NCBI GenBank assembly: GCA_018830845.1
Contig: JAHJRS010000091.1
Location: 1 to 6,982 of the forward strand
Source of the DNA: Nanobdellota archaeon
GTDB taxonomy: Archaea; Nanobdellota; Nanobdellia; Pacearchaeales; GW2011-AR1
Length of the DNA: 6,982 bases
Direction: 5' to 3'
How positions within the stretch are numbered: the first letter of the stretch is position 1; each line of letters opens with the position of its first letter. The notes beneath the pieces are model-generated. The model worked only from the letters and a program-made list of their open reading frames with translations, searched no databases and was not told the origin of the DNA. The translations under genes were made by a program, and so were the position numbers. Positions 1 through 4,842 of this stretch are shown here, one piece after another.

Positions 1-28
1 AAAGAAAAAAAAAGAAAAATAAAAAATT
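1..28 (-). terminator. U-tract terminator of the S-layer gene
   Basis: Read on the minus strand, the bases just after the S-layer stop codon are almost pure T, in runs of 6, 5 and 9 broken by single A or C bases. Archaeal RNA polymerase terminates at such U-rich stretches without needing a hairpin, and no hairpin is seen. The position, 7 nt past the stop, fits a terminator for the highly expressed S-layer transcript. Confidence 0.7.
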
Positions 29-35
29 GGTTTGC

Positions 36-2483
36 TTATTCTACAATTAGTTCAGCACTAGTACCAGAAGTTCCTTTGTACTCTTTTGAAGTATCAACAG
101 GTTGGTTTACTAAGTAAGTTGCAGCGTTTGTTGTGTCATCAGCTTCGTAACCAGCAACAACTAAAGCTAGTTTGCCAGTAGTGAAAGCGTCAGCAACACC
201 CTTAATTAAGAATTGTCCAGCACCTACTCCTGTTGCCGCTGTGAAAGCAGCACCACAAGTGTGTTCTGAAACTCCTAATGCAGTAGCAGCAGCTGAGTTA
301 ATACAACTACCACCAACAATCACAAGGTTCTTATCAGATACGCTTGAAACTTCACTGTCCATTACAAGAACATTTCCTAATGTTCCTCCAATTGTCGTAT
401 CTGGAGATGTAATATATGCATTTGCGGCAACTTCATCACCATGATAATTTATCACAATTGAATTTTGTCCAGAGTCCGGTTTACTCCACAAGAATTCTGT
501 TGCAAGAGCAGAATACATGAAACTTCTCCATACATCTGTATCTCCAATTTCAGCTAAAGTTGCTTCTTCACCGACCAAATCGCTTACTTCAACTTCTTTA
601 GTTGTTGAAGTATCCCAACCAATAGTAACATTAAAATCATCTCCTGCATATTTGTTTCCACTTCTGTCTTCTTCTACCATCATTAAAGGGAAGGTAGTTG
701 CACAAGCTGCAGTACTTGCTTCTCCTGCAACAGTTGCAGAATTGTTATAGTACATAGTTCCAGTGTAAACTTGACCCAATCTTGCAGGTATAAGTGCACA
801 CGCAGTTGTAGCTGTTAAAACAGTCGTATTTGTATTATTTACAGCAGTACTATTTTGCCAAGGTAAGTAAACAGTCAAACCTTCTGCTGAGTAAAGTGTA
901 TTAAAGCTTTGAATTGAAGTTGCAGTATTTACACTTGAATTCCAAACATCAACTGTTTTACTATTTCCACCAAGAGATGTACTTACTCTACCAATAGTTA
1001 AATCAACATTGTTGATTTGAACTGTATCTCCTGTTTTCATTCCTTCTTTTTTGTTTACCCATGCACCATCTTTATAGTATTGAAGGTCTGTTCTATTGTA
1101 AGTTCCATCATTTGCAATATTGGTGAATCTCATTAAATAAGATTCTGCATCTCTCGTATCCGTCCATGAAACTATAAAATAGTCGTCATGACTTGAATCG
1201 TTGAAAGTAATGTTTCCATCACTGTTTGCATCAGTTAACAACCTATTGGAAGCATCTTTTCCAAGTCCTGTGAAAGAAGTACTATCTCCGTATAGGAAAT
1301 TAATATCTGCTTCTCCATCGTTTAATGGAAAATCATTAAGCACAGCATAAGTTGTACCTCCTTGCTGAACCTCTATAACTTCTGTAGTAGGATAAGTTAA
1401 TCCTCCATAAGAAAGTTTTAAGATTCCAAACCCGGGCATTTCTATAGAGCTATTTTCCGTTATATACAAGTCCTCATCAGTATTCCAAGTAACATTGATT
1501 CTTGAGATAGTTGGTGCAGTAGTTATTTGAAAATCAGATGTTAAGCCTGAAACGGCCACATCATTTATTTTAACTTCTGTAGACCCACCATCAGTAAGAA
1601 CTAATTTACCTTTACCAATACTAAATTCAACTTGATTTACTCCACCTTGGAAATTTTGTACAATTACTTCCTTAATTCCCACGTAGGCTCCATCAGAAAG
1701 TCTCTGAGTTTCACCAGCACCTAAAAGGTTTGTAGTTTCACCATTGACTTCGAGCTTAACTTTGCTGTTTGCAGTATCAAATATACTTGCAGTAATGGTG
1801 TAAGAAACACCATCAACATCTAAAGTAACAATATCTCCTGCATTCAACGTTTGTGATGCTGCAGAATCCAACAAGGTTAATGTTGTTGAAGTATTTGATA
1901 ACACATAATAGGTTTTACCCATCATAGGCAAGTTAGTTGTAGGCATGTCACTTATATCAAGAGTATCACTAAAATCTATTTGATACGTAAGAACATCCGT
2001 TCCTGAAGAAATTTTAAATCCTACAGTTGGGCTGTCTTCCATGTAGTTATCATCATCGAACATTGTTAATTGATGAGCACCTATTACCACTTTTTGAGTG
2101 TAATCGATTTCATCATTATCATTATCCATGTATTTACCATCTCCCAATAAAACTGGAAGTTGATCATCACCTAGATTAGTGATAATTGTTTGATAAGTGT
2201 CTCCTAAATGGAACTTAGTTGATGTCTTCTCGAACTTATATGATTCTCCACCAGTAGGGGTGCCGCCAGTAACATATCCAGCCAATGAAGACTGAATGTT
2301 TCCAGCTTGAACCATATCAAGTGAAGAAACTCCTGCGCCAGTACCATAAACGATTGCTACGCTTGGACTTCCACTTTGTACAAATGGAGCCGGGTAACTA
2401 GCTGCAGCAGCGAATCCTAAAGTAGCACCTGTCATTACAATTGCACCAAGAACTGCTGAAATTTTTTTGAAATTTAATTTCAT
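36..2483 (-). CDS. S-layer protein (archaeal SLP family)
   Basis: This 815-residue secreted protein is probably the main subunit of the cell-surface lattice. Residues 1-28 form a Sec signal peptide (KKIS, hydrophobic core, then AAAAS). The mature N-terminus SYPAPFV followed by VAIVYGTGAGVSSLDMVQAGNI matches the S-layer N-terminal family of methanogens and DPANN archaea. The C-terminus (about 718-792: NLVIVGGSCIN, LALVVAGYEADDTTNAATYL) matches the paired C-terminal domain; in this family the two ends frame a beta-rich middle. The middle carries about a dozen N-X-S/T sequons, acidic patches (120-127, 143-150) and a DxNxDGxI calcium-type loop at 418-429. Four cysteines (562, 594, 727, 743) lie in the last third and could form two disulfides. 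The ATG at 2483 is chosen because it begins the signal peptide and has a strong SD upstream. The gene stands alone behind a long structured leader. The family call is confident from sequence style; the lattice role is inferred. Confidence 0.9.
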   Translation of the reverse strand: MKLNFKKISAVLGAIVMTGATLGFAAAASYPAPFVQSGSPSVAIVYGTGAGVSSLDMVQAGNIQSSLAGYVTGGTPTGGESYKFEKTSTKFHLGDTYQTIITNLGDDQLPVLLGDGKYMDNDNDEIDYTQKVVIGAHQLTMFDDDNYMEDSPTVGFKISSGTDVLTYQIDFSDTLDISDMPTTNLPMMGKTYYVLSNTSTTLTLLDSAASQTLNAGDIVTLDVDGVSYTITASIFDTANSKVKLEVNGETTNLLGAGETQRLSDGAYVGIKEVIVQNFQGGVNQVEFSIGKGKLVLTDGGSTEVKINDVAVSGLTSDFQITTAPTISRINVTWNTDEDLYITENSSIEMPGFGILKLSYGGLTYPTTEVIEVQQGGTTYAVLNDFPLNDGEADINFLYGDSTSFTGLGKDASNRLLTDANSDGNITFNDSSHDDYFIVSWTDTRDAESYLMRFTNIANDGTYNRTDLQYYKDGAWVNKKEGMKTGDTVQINNVDLTIGRVSTSLGGNSKTVDVWNSSVNTATSIQSFNTLYSAEGLTVYLPWQNSTAVNNTNTTVLTATTACALIPARLGQVYTGTMYYNNSATVAGEASTAACATTFPLMMVEEDRSGNKYAGDDFNVTIGWDTSTTKEVEVSDLVGEEATLAEIGDTDVWRSFMYSALATEFLWSKPDSGQNSIVINYHGDEVAANAYITSPDTTIGGTLGNVLVMDSEVSSVSDKNLVIVGGSCINSAAATALGVSEHTCGAAFTAATGVGAGQFLIKGVADAFTTGKLALVVAGYEADDTTNAATYLVNQPVDTSKEYKGTSGTSAELIVE

Positions 2484-2497
2484 TTTTTTTATTTTTA

Positions 2498-2506
2498 TCC
2501 TCCTTT
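2498..2506 (-). promoter_or_regulatory. Shine-Dalgarno site of the S-layer gene
   Basis: On the minus strand AAAGGAGGA lies 14 nt before the ATG, with only A and T between. It is a strong match to the archaeal anti-SD (CACCTCC) but the spacing is long. An AGGAG within it is complementary to CUCCU at 2525-2529, which is one arm of the leader hairpin just upstream, so access to this site may be controlled. Confidence 0.75.
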
Positions 2507-2517
2507 CTACTTCTCTA

Positions 2518-2551
2518 GTGGTTCAGGAGTTTCCTCCATCCCCGAAACCAC
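2518..2551 (-). promoter_or_regulatory. Leader hairpin with GNRA loop upstream of the S-layer SD
   Basis: On the minus strand GUGGUU (2551-2546) pairs with AACCAC (2523-2518). Inside, GGAG (2537-2534) pairs with CUCC (2529-2526) across a GAAA loop. GAAA is a stable GNRA tetraloop on this strand, whereas the other strand would give UUUC, so the minus strand is the likely sense. The inner CUCC(U) arm can instead pair with the SD at 2498-2506, giving a simple on/off choice. The pairing is visible; regulation is inferred. Confidence 0.55.
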
Positions 2552-2576
2552 CTAAGGCAGCTTCCGAAGTTTTTTA

Positions 2577-2671
2577 CTAAAAAAGCTATAGGGGAACTTT
2601 TTTAGCCAAACTTATAGAGTGTTATTCCGTACGTTCGTGTTTTGCAAACGTTTTGGCTTATTCCCTATAAG
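2577..2671 (-). ncRNA. Structured leader RNA core, unknown family
   Basis: Nested helices can be drawn on the minus strand. P1 pairs 2670-2660 with 2597-2586 (UAUAGGGAA with UUCCC[C]UAUA, one bulged C, G-U pairs at both ends). P2 pairs 2658-2652 with 2610-2604 (AGCCAAA/UUUGGCU). P3 pairs 2651-2645 with 2637-2631 (ACGUUUG/CGAACGU, 7-nt loop) and abuts P2, so the two could stack. Pairs that are G-U on this strand would be A-C mismatches on the other, so the minus strand is favoured as the transcript. Two competing helices also exist: a perfect 9-bp CTAAAAAAG/CTTTTTTAG hairpin (2605-2597 with 2585-2577), whose 11-nt loop is essentially the P1 3' arm, and CUUAUAG (2671-2665) with CUAUAAG (2617-2611). 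It could be part of the S-layer 5' UTR or a separate small RNA. It resembles no RNA family I can name. Confidence 0.5.
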
Positions 2672-2729
2672 ACCACCCTCAATTGAGTGTAATAGAACAA
2701 GCGGATTTTTCTTTAAAAAACTTTGTAGC

Positions 2730-2773
2730 AAAACTTTCGGTTTTACCCTCTAAACCCCCTGTTTTGGGGGTTT
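2730..2773 (-). other. Two further hairpins in the upstream part of the leader region
   Basis: A strong 8-bp stem AAACCCCC/GGGGGTTT (2752-2759 with 2766-2773, 6-nt loop) is followed, in the minus direction, by a 5-bp AAAAC/GUUUU stem with loop CGAAA (2744-2740 with 2734-2730). The first is the most GC-rich stem in the region. On the plus strand it is followed by TTTT and would look like a small intrinsic terminator, but no plus-strand gene lies before it. Between 2672 and 2729 I see only a short imperfect palindrome around ctcaattgag (2677-2686). No ORF of coding character is seen from 2484 to 2887. Confidence 0.5.
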
Positions 2774-2775
2774 TA

Positions 2776-2784
2776 CTTATAAAG
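2776..2784 (-). promoter_or_regulatory. Possible TATA box for the S-layer leader
   Basis: The minus strand reads GGAACC then CTTTATAAG, a plausible BRE plus archaeal TATA box. Transcription would begin about 25 nt downstream, near 2755, inside the GC-rich hairpin. Competing candidates are the larger AT tract at 2842-2853 (start near 2820) and a weaker TCTATAAG at about 2611-2618, which would give a leader of only about 100 nt. The start site cannot be settled from sequence. Confidence 0.4.
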
Positions 2785-2841
2785 GTTCCGTTGTCTTTTT
2801 TTTAAAGTTACAAGTTTTACGCTATCTGCAAAAAGGGTAAA

Positions 2842-2853
2842 TTTTATATATAT
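2842..2853 (+). promoter_or_regulatory. AT-rich TATA region, possibly bidirectional
   Basis: The near-symmetric tract TTTTATATATAT lies about 35-45 nt before the winged-helix ATG at 2888, which would give that gene a leader of roughly 10-20 nt, usual for archaea. On the minus strand the same bases read as ATATATAAAA with a CGAA just upstream, so the tract could also start the S-layer leader about 25 nt to the left. Plus-strand use is likely; use in both directions is inferred. Confidence 0.5.
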
Positions 2854-2887
2854 TCGAAAATAACATATATTAAGGAATTAAGATAAA

Positions 2888-3229
2888 ATGACTAAAACAA
2901 AGGTAAGAGAGGTAACAATAAAAGAAACTTCAGGAAACTTTATTTTTCTTAAAGGAAAAGAAGAGTATGATTTTGACGGTCTCTCAGCGTTGAGAAAAAT
3001 TCTTTCAAAAGAAAAGGCGCGGCTTTTAGACGCAATAAAATACAAAGAACCCGGCTCAATTTATGAAGTTGCAAAAATTCTTAAACGGCCGTTTAAGGCG
3101 GTGTTTGATGACATTAAACTTTTGGAGAGAATGGGCTTTATAGAGATAAAGGAAGTTGAAGTTAAAGGAAGAACACGCCACAAACCCATAATTGTTGTGG
3201 ATGAAGTAATAGTTCACCTTAAAATTTGA
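2888..3229 (+). CDS. Winged-helix DNA-binding protein, HVO_A0114-like
   Basis: This is a 113-residue cytoplasmic transcription factor-type protein. Residues about 38-104 form a winged helix: KEKARLLDAI (helix 1), EPGSIYEVAKIL (helix 2), KRPFKAVFDDIKLLERMG (recognition helix), then the wing FIEIKEVEVKGRTRHKPIIVV. The pattern SIYEVAKxLxRxFKxVxxDxKLLExxGxI is typical of the archaeal HVO_A0114/COG4190 group of putative DNA-binding proteins, and the length is normal. AAGGA at 2872-2876 is a modest SD before the ATG. The regulated gene is unknown. The divergent S-layer leader is the obvious neighbour, and such small proteins also serve as antitoxins in other settings, but no toxin gene follows here. 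Instead a membrane-protein frame continues in the +1 phase directly behind it. The fold is confident; the target is not. Confidence 0.8.
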   Translation: MTKTKVREVTIKETSGNFIFLKGKEEYDFDGLSALRKILSKEKARLLDAIKYKEPGSIYEVAKILKRPFKAVFDDIKLLERMGFIEIKEVEVKGRTRHKPIIVVDEVIVHLKI

Positions 3230-3464
3230 ACCATTAAAAGAAAACAGACTTTCAAGTGCCCAATATATTTTCAAATCAATTTTTTATCTGTTTGTTGGAA
3301 TTTATTGGTTATTCATTTTAATATTGTCAATAAATCTTCATAAAAAGAATTTGACAAAAACTATCGACGTTGTCGTAATCGCGATAGTATCTCCTTTGAC
3401 AATAATCTTTTATCTGGCAAATCTAAGGAAGTCTTTGAAAAAATATGAATCTTCTGGGAACTAA
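3213..3464 (+). pseudogene. Two-helix membrane protein frame without a start codon
   Basis: After two adjacent stops (3207-3212) this frame is open for 83 codons to TAA at 3462-3464. It reads EPLKENRLSSAQYIFKS, a hydrophobic helix (IFYLFVGIYWLFILILSI), a basic loop (NLHKKNLTKT), a second helix (IDVVVIAIVSPLTIIFYLANL) and a basic tail (RKSLKKYESSGN). A helical hairpin with both basic segments on the cytoplasmic side is a protein-like pattern, unlikely by chance. There is no ATG or GTG and the first in-frame TTG (3324) falls inside helix 1. It lies in the +1 frame of the winged-helix gene and overlaps its last codons. It could be a decayed gene that lost its 5' end, the frameshifted C-terminus of a membrane-anchored regulator, or a gene with a rare start such as CTG at 3288. 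No family recognised. Confidence 0.45.
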
Positions 3465-3482
3465 TTAGTAAATCCAACTGAC

Positions 3483-3498
3483 CGAAAACATTATAAAT
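3483..3498 (+). promoter_or_regulatory. Promoter of the NYN nuclease gene (BRE plus TATA)
   Basis: CGAAAACA followed by TTATAAAT has the purine-rich BRE and TATA layout of an archaeal promoter. It lies about 70 nt before the ATG, so transcription would begin near 3520, leaving a leader of about 45 nt that contains the whole hairpin at 3529-3552. Confidence 0.6.
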
Positions 3499-3528
3499 TC
3501 CCCCTCTTTTGTTATATTAACATAATCC

Positions 3529-3552
3529 CAGGTGATCCTTACGGGTTGCCTG
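3529..3552 (+). promoter_or_regulatory. Leader hairpin enclosing a Shine-Dalgarno sequence
   Basis: CAGGUGAUCC pairs along all 10 positions with GGGUUGCCUG around the loop UUAC. Three of the pairs are G-U, which exist only on the plus strand, so this strand is the RNA. The 5' arm contains AGGUGAUCC, a nine-base complement to the conserved 16S rRNA 3' end, so the ribosome site would be buried in the stem. The hairpin ends directly at an ATG that opens a mini-ORF (ATG TTT TTT TAG, 3553-3564); the nuclease ATG follows 1 nt later. The T run at 3556-3562 also makes the unit resemble an intrinsic terminator. Confidence 0.55.
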
Positions 3553-3565
3553 ATGTTTTTTTAGA

Positions 3566-4186
3566 ATGAAGTCTGCAATTGTATTTATTGATGCCGGTTA
3601 TCTTTCTTTTATTTCTAAATTCTTTGGAAATGGAAAACCTCTAAAATACAAAATGGAGGTTTTTGCAAAAAACCTTGCAAAATCCAAAAAATTAGAATGC
3701 AAAAAGATTTATTTTTACACTGCTCCGCCTTATCAAGATTCAACTCCAACAAAAGAAGAAAATAAAAGAAAAGCAAGTTATGATAAATTTATTGCGAAGT
3801 TAAAAGAAGTTGGAATTATTGTTAGAGAAGGAAGGTGCCAAAAAATAGACCATACTTATCAACAAAAAGGAGTAGATACTCTTTTAACAATTGATTTATC
3901 AAGAATTCCAAAGAAAGAAGGAATTTCCGATGTAATTGTTTTAACTTCCGACACAGATTTTGTTCCAATAATTAATGATTTATCTGAAGATGGAATAAAT
4001 GTAATTCTTGCTTATTTTACAGATAGAAAAAGAAAATCTGGACTTTCACTTTCAAATCATTTATGGAAAGCTTGTAAAGATAAAATAAAAATCAAGAAAG
4101 AATTTTTTATTAAGACGGAACCCCGTTTCTTTTTTCCAATCCTGCGAGGAAAAAAGAAACAAAAAGCGGGCGGGCAATCTCTCTAA
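3566..4186 (+). CDS. NYN domain (PIN-like) ribonuclease, LabA/DUF88 type
   Basis: This 206-residue cytoplasmic protein is a probable metal-dependent RNase. The NYN core spans residues 3 to about 175. It has the first strand AIVFIDAGYL with Asp9, the central KGVDTLLTIDL with Asp104 and Asp110, and LTSDTDFVPII with Asp129 and Asp131. These acidic residues build the metal site in PIN/NYN nucleases, and all are present. The ATG at 3566 places the catalytic Asp near the N-terminus as is usual, and an in-frame stop at 3551 excludes an earlier start. Residues 187-206 (FFFPILRGKKKQKAGGQSL) lie outside the domain and are encoded by a 13-bp inverted repeat and GC-rich sequence, so the native C-terminus may be near 185. 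The gene converges on a toxin-antitoxin pair and is AT-rich like it, suggesting an accessory cassette. Its RNA substrate is unknown. Confidence 0.85.
   Translation: MKSAIVFIDAGYLSFISKFFGNGKPLKYKMEVFAKNLAKSKKLECKKIYFYTAPPYQDSTPTKEENKRKASYDKFIAKLKEVGIIVREGRCQKIDHTYQQKGVDTLLTIDLSRIPKKEGISDVIVLTSDTDFVPIINDLSEDGINVILAYFTDRKRKSGLSLSNHLWKACKDKIKIKKEFFIKTEPRFFFPILRGKKKQKAGGQSL
4125..4160. terminator. 13-bp perfect inverted repeat, likely bidirectional terminator
   Basis: GTTTCTTTTTTCC (4125-4137) and its exact reverse complement (4148-4160) flank a 10-nt spacer. Each strand thus gives a T-rich tract, suiting the convergent nuclease and toxin genes. On the minus strand a second T5 (4161-4165) follows the GC-rich CCCGCCCGC, making a good stop for the toxin mRNA. 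It lies inside the last 21 codons of the nuclease ORF, which is unusual, and may be a mobile or dispersed repeat that extended the ORF. Confidence 0.55.
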
Positions 4187-4194
4187 TAAGAGGG
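4179..4194 (+). repeat. Small hairpin over the nuclease stop codon
   Basis: CUCUCU and AGAGGG pair over 6 positions (one U-G) around the loop AAUA, spanning the nuclease TAA. Together with the GC-rich flanks (gcgggcggg at 4166-4174, a C5 run at 4205-4209) it marks the interval of about 4116-4210 as compositionally unlike the AT-rich genes on both sides. It may assist termination or belong to the same inserted repeat. Confidence 0.4.
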
Positions 4195-4222
4195 TCGTCG
4201 GTTTCCCCCTTGTTGAAAGAAA

Positions 4223-4495
4223 CTAATTCCTGTAAATCTTATCATGATGATCAAAATCCGAAAATAAAATAAGATTATTTATTTTGTCAAATTTGAATAC
4301 TAAAACAAAATGCCCAATATGAACTCGTTTAAATTCTTTCATATTATATCTTAAATTTTTATAATGTTCTATGTCTGTGATGTTCAAAACTTCATTCATT
4401 TTGTTTAGAAGATTTTCATAAAGTTGCTTATCTTTTCTTTGGAGTTTATTAAGAATTCTATCAAATTCTTTGCTTGTTTTGTAATCTCTTGGCAT
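4223..4495 (-). CDS. RelE/ParE-superfamily toxin, probable mRNA interferase
   Basis: This 90-residue protein has the RelE fold order: an N-terminal helical hairpin (about 6-38, SKEFDRILNKL and KQLYENLLNKM), then a basic sheet (NLRYNMKEFKRVHIGHFVLVFKFD, about 47-70) and the closing motif ILFSDFDHHDKIYRN (76-90). The GHFVLVFxxD...DHHDxIY pattern is common in archaeal RelE-like toxins. The basic and His residues Arg49, Lys56, Arg57, His59, His83 and His84 with Tyr88 are candidates for RNA binding and catalysis at the ribosome. It starts 1 nt after the antitoxin stop, with GAGG four bases before its ATG, so it is translated behind the antitoxin. The length is typical and the protein looks intact. 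Toxicity and target are inferred. Confidence 0.82.
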   Translation of the reverse strand: MPRDYKTSKEFDRILNKLQRKDKQLYENLLNKMNEVLNITDIEHYKNLRYNMKEFKRVHIGHFVLVFKFDKINNLILFSDFDHHDKIYRN

Positions 4496-4496
4496 T

Positions 4497-4742
4497 TTAC
4501 CTCTTTTCTATACTTTTTCTTAACTGCTCTATAGAATTAAGGGTTTTACCATAGCCTTCCTCCTCAATTTTTCTTAATTTCTCTAAATATTCGGGTCTTA
4601 ATTCCGGCTCTATAATATTAGCACCGCATTCAATGACTATTTTTGCAATAGCTTCACTTTTAGTCTTTAAATTATACCTAGCTTTGACTATGTTTAAGAT
4701 TTGATTTGCTTCATCAGAGATTTCAATCATTGCTTGAACCAT
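4497..4742 (-). CDS. DUF2683 family antitoxin
   Basis: This 81-residue protein begins MVQAMIEISDEANQILNIVKARYNLKTKSEAI, the strand-helix-helix start typical of archaeal DUF2683 proteins with a ribbon-helix-helix-like N-terminus. The next block ELRPEYLEKLRKIEEEGYGKTLNSIEQLRKSIEK is also characteristic; this charged helical tail probably wraps the toxin. The N-terminal part should dimerise and bind the AT-rich palindromes just upstream, repressing the operon, as is usual for type II antitoxins. The ATG at 4742 is the family start; Met5 is an internal alternative. No clear SD is seen, so the mRNA may be leaderless or have a very short leader. The family call is firm; the antitoxin role rests on the adjacent RelE-like gene. 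Confidence 0.82.
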   Translation of the reverse strand: MVQAMIEISDEANQILNIVKARYNLKTKSEAIAKIVIECGANIIEPELRPEYLEKLRKIEEEGYGKTLNSIEQLRKSIEKR

Positions 4743-4800
4743 CTTTATTGTTTTATATATTTAATATAAACATCTTATATATATAAACTATATAAATCTT
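4743..4800 (-). promoter_or_regulatory. AT-rich promoter/operator of the toxin-antitoxin pair
   Basis: Nearly all A/T, the region holds several overlapping TATA-like boxes in the minus direction (TTTATATAG at 4788-4796, TTTATATATATAAG at 4774-4787, TTTATATT at about 4763-4770). A 12-bp perfect palindrome TTATATATATAA sits at 4775-4786. Palindromes overlapping the TATA box are where an autoregulatory antitoxin would bind. Which TATA is used cannot be told. Confidence 0.55.
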
Positions 4801-4814
4801 ACGGATATTTATAC

Positions 4815-4828
4815 ACATAAATTTATGT
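4815..4828. repeat. 14-bp perfect palindrome ACATAAATTTATGT
   Basis: It lies 15 nt past the stop of the pilin-like operon and about 30 nt upstream of the toxin-antitoxin TATA cluster. It could be an operator half of the toxin-antitoxin promoter or mark the end of the operon. No T-rich tract follows the operon's last stop, so transcription may read through into the toxin-antitoxin genes. Confidence 0.45.
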
Positions 4829-4842
4829 TAATTATTCCGGAG

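Noticed and set aside
172..750. Plus-strand ORFs inside the S-layer gene
   Set aside because: Low-complexity Ala/Ser/Pro products opposite a clear secreted protein; shadows of the true frame.
2484..2773. RNase P RNA or SRP RNA on the minus strand, prompted by GGAGGAAACTCC and nested helices
   Set aside because: The GAGGAAA motif lies at the 3' end of the region, so the rest of an RNase P RNA would have to overlap the S-layer gene; the conserved SRP helix 8 sequence is not seen.
2752..2773. Plus-strand intrinsic terminator (GC stem plus TTTT)
   Set aside because: No plus-strand gene precedes it, and the strand-specific pairs elsewhere in the region favour a minus-strand transcript.
3056..3274. 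72-codon minus-strand ORF opposite the winged-helix gene
   Set aside because: It is the antisense of a well-supported gene, with a composition dominated by Phe, Asn and Lys and no domain pattern.
3553..3564. ATG at 3553 as the real nuclease start
   Set aside because: It is in another frame and stops after three codons; it is kept only as a possible regulatory mini-ORF.
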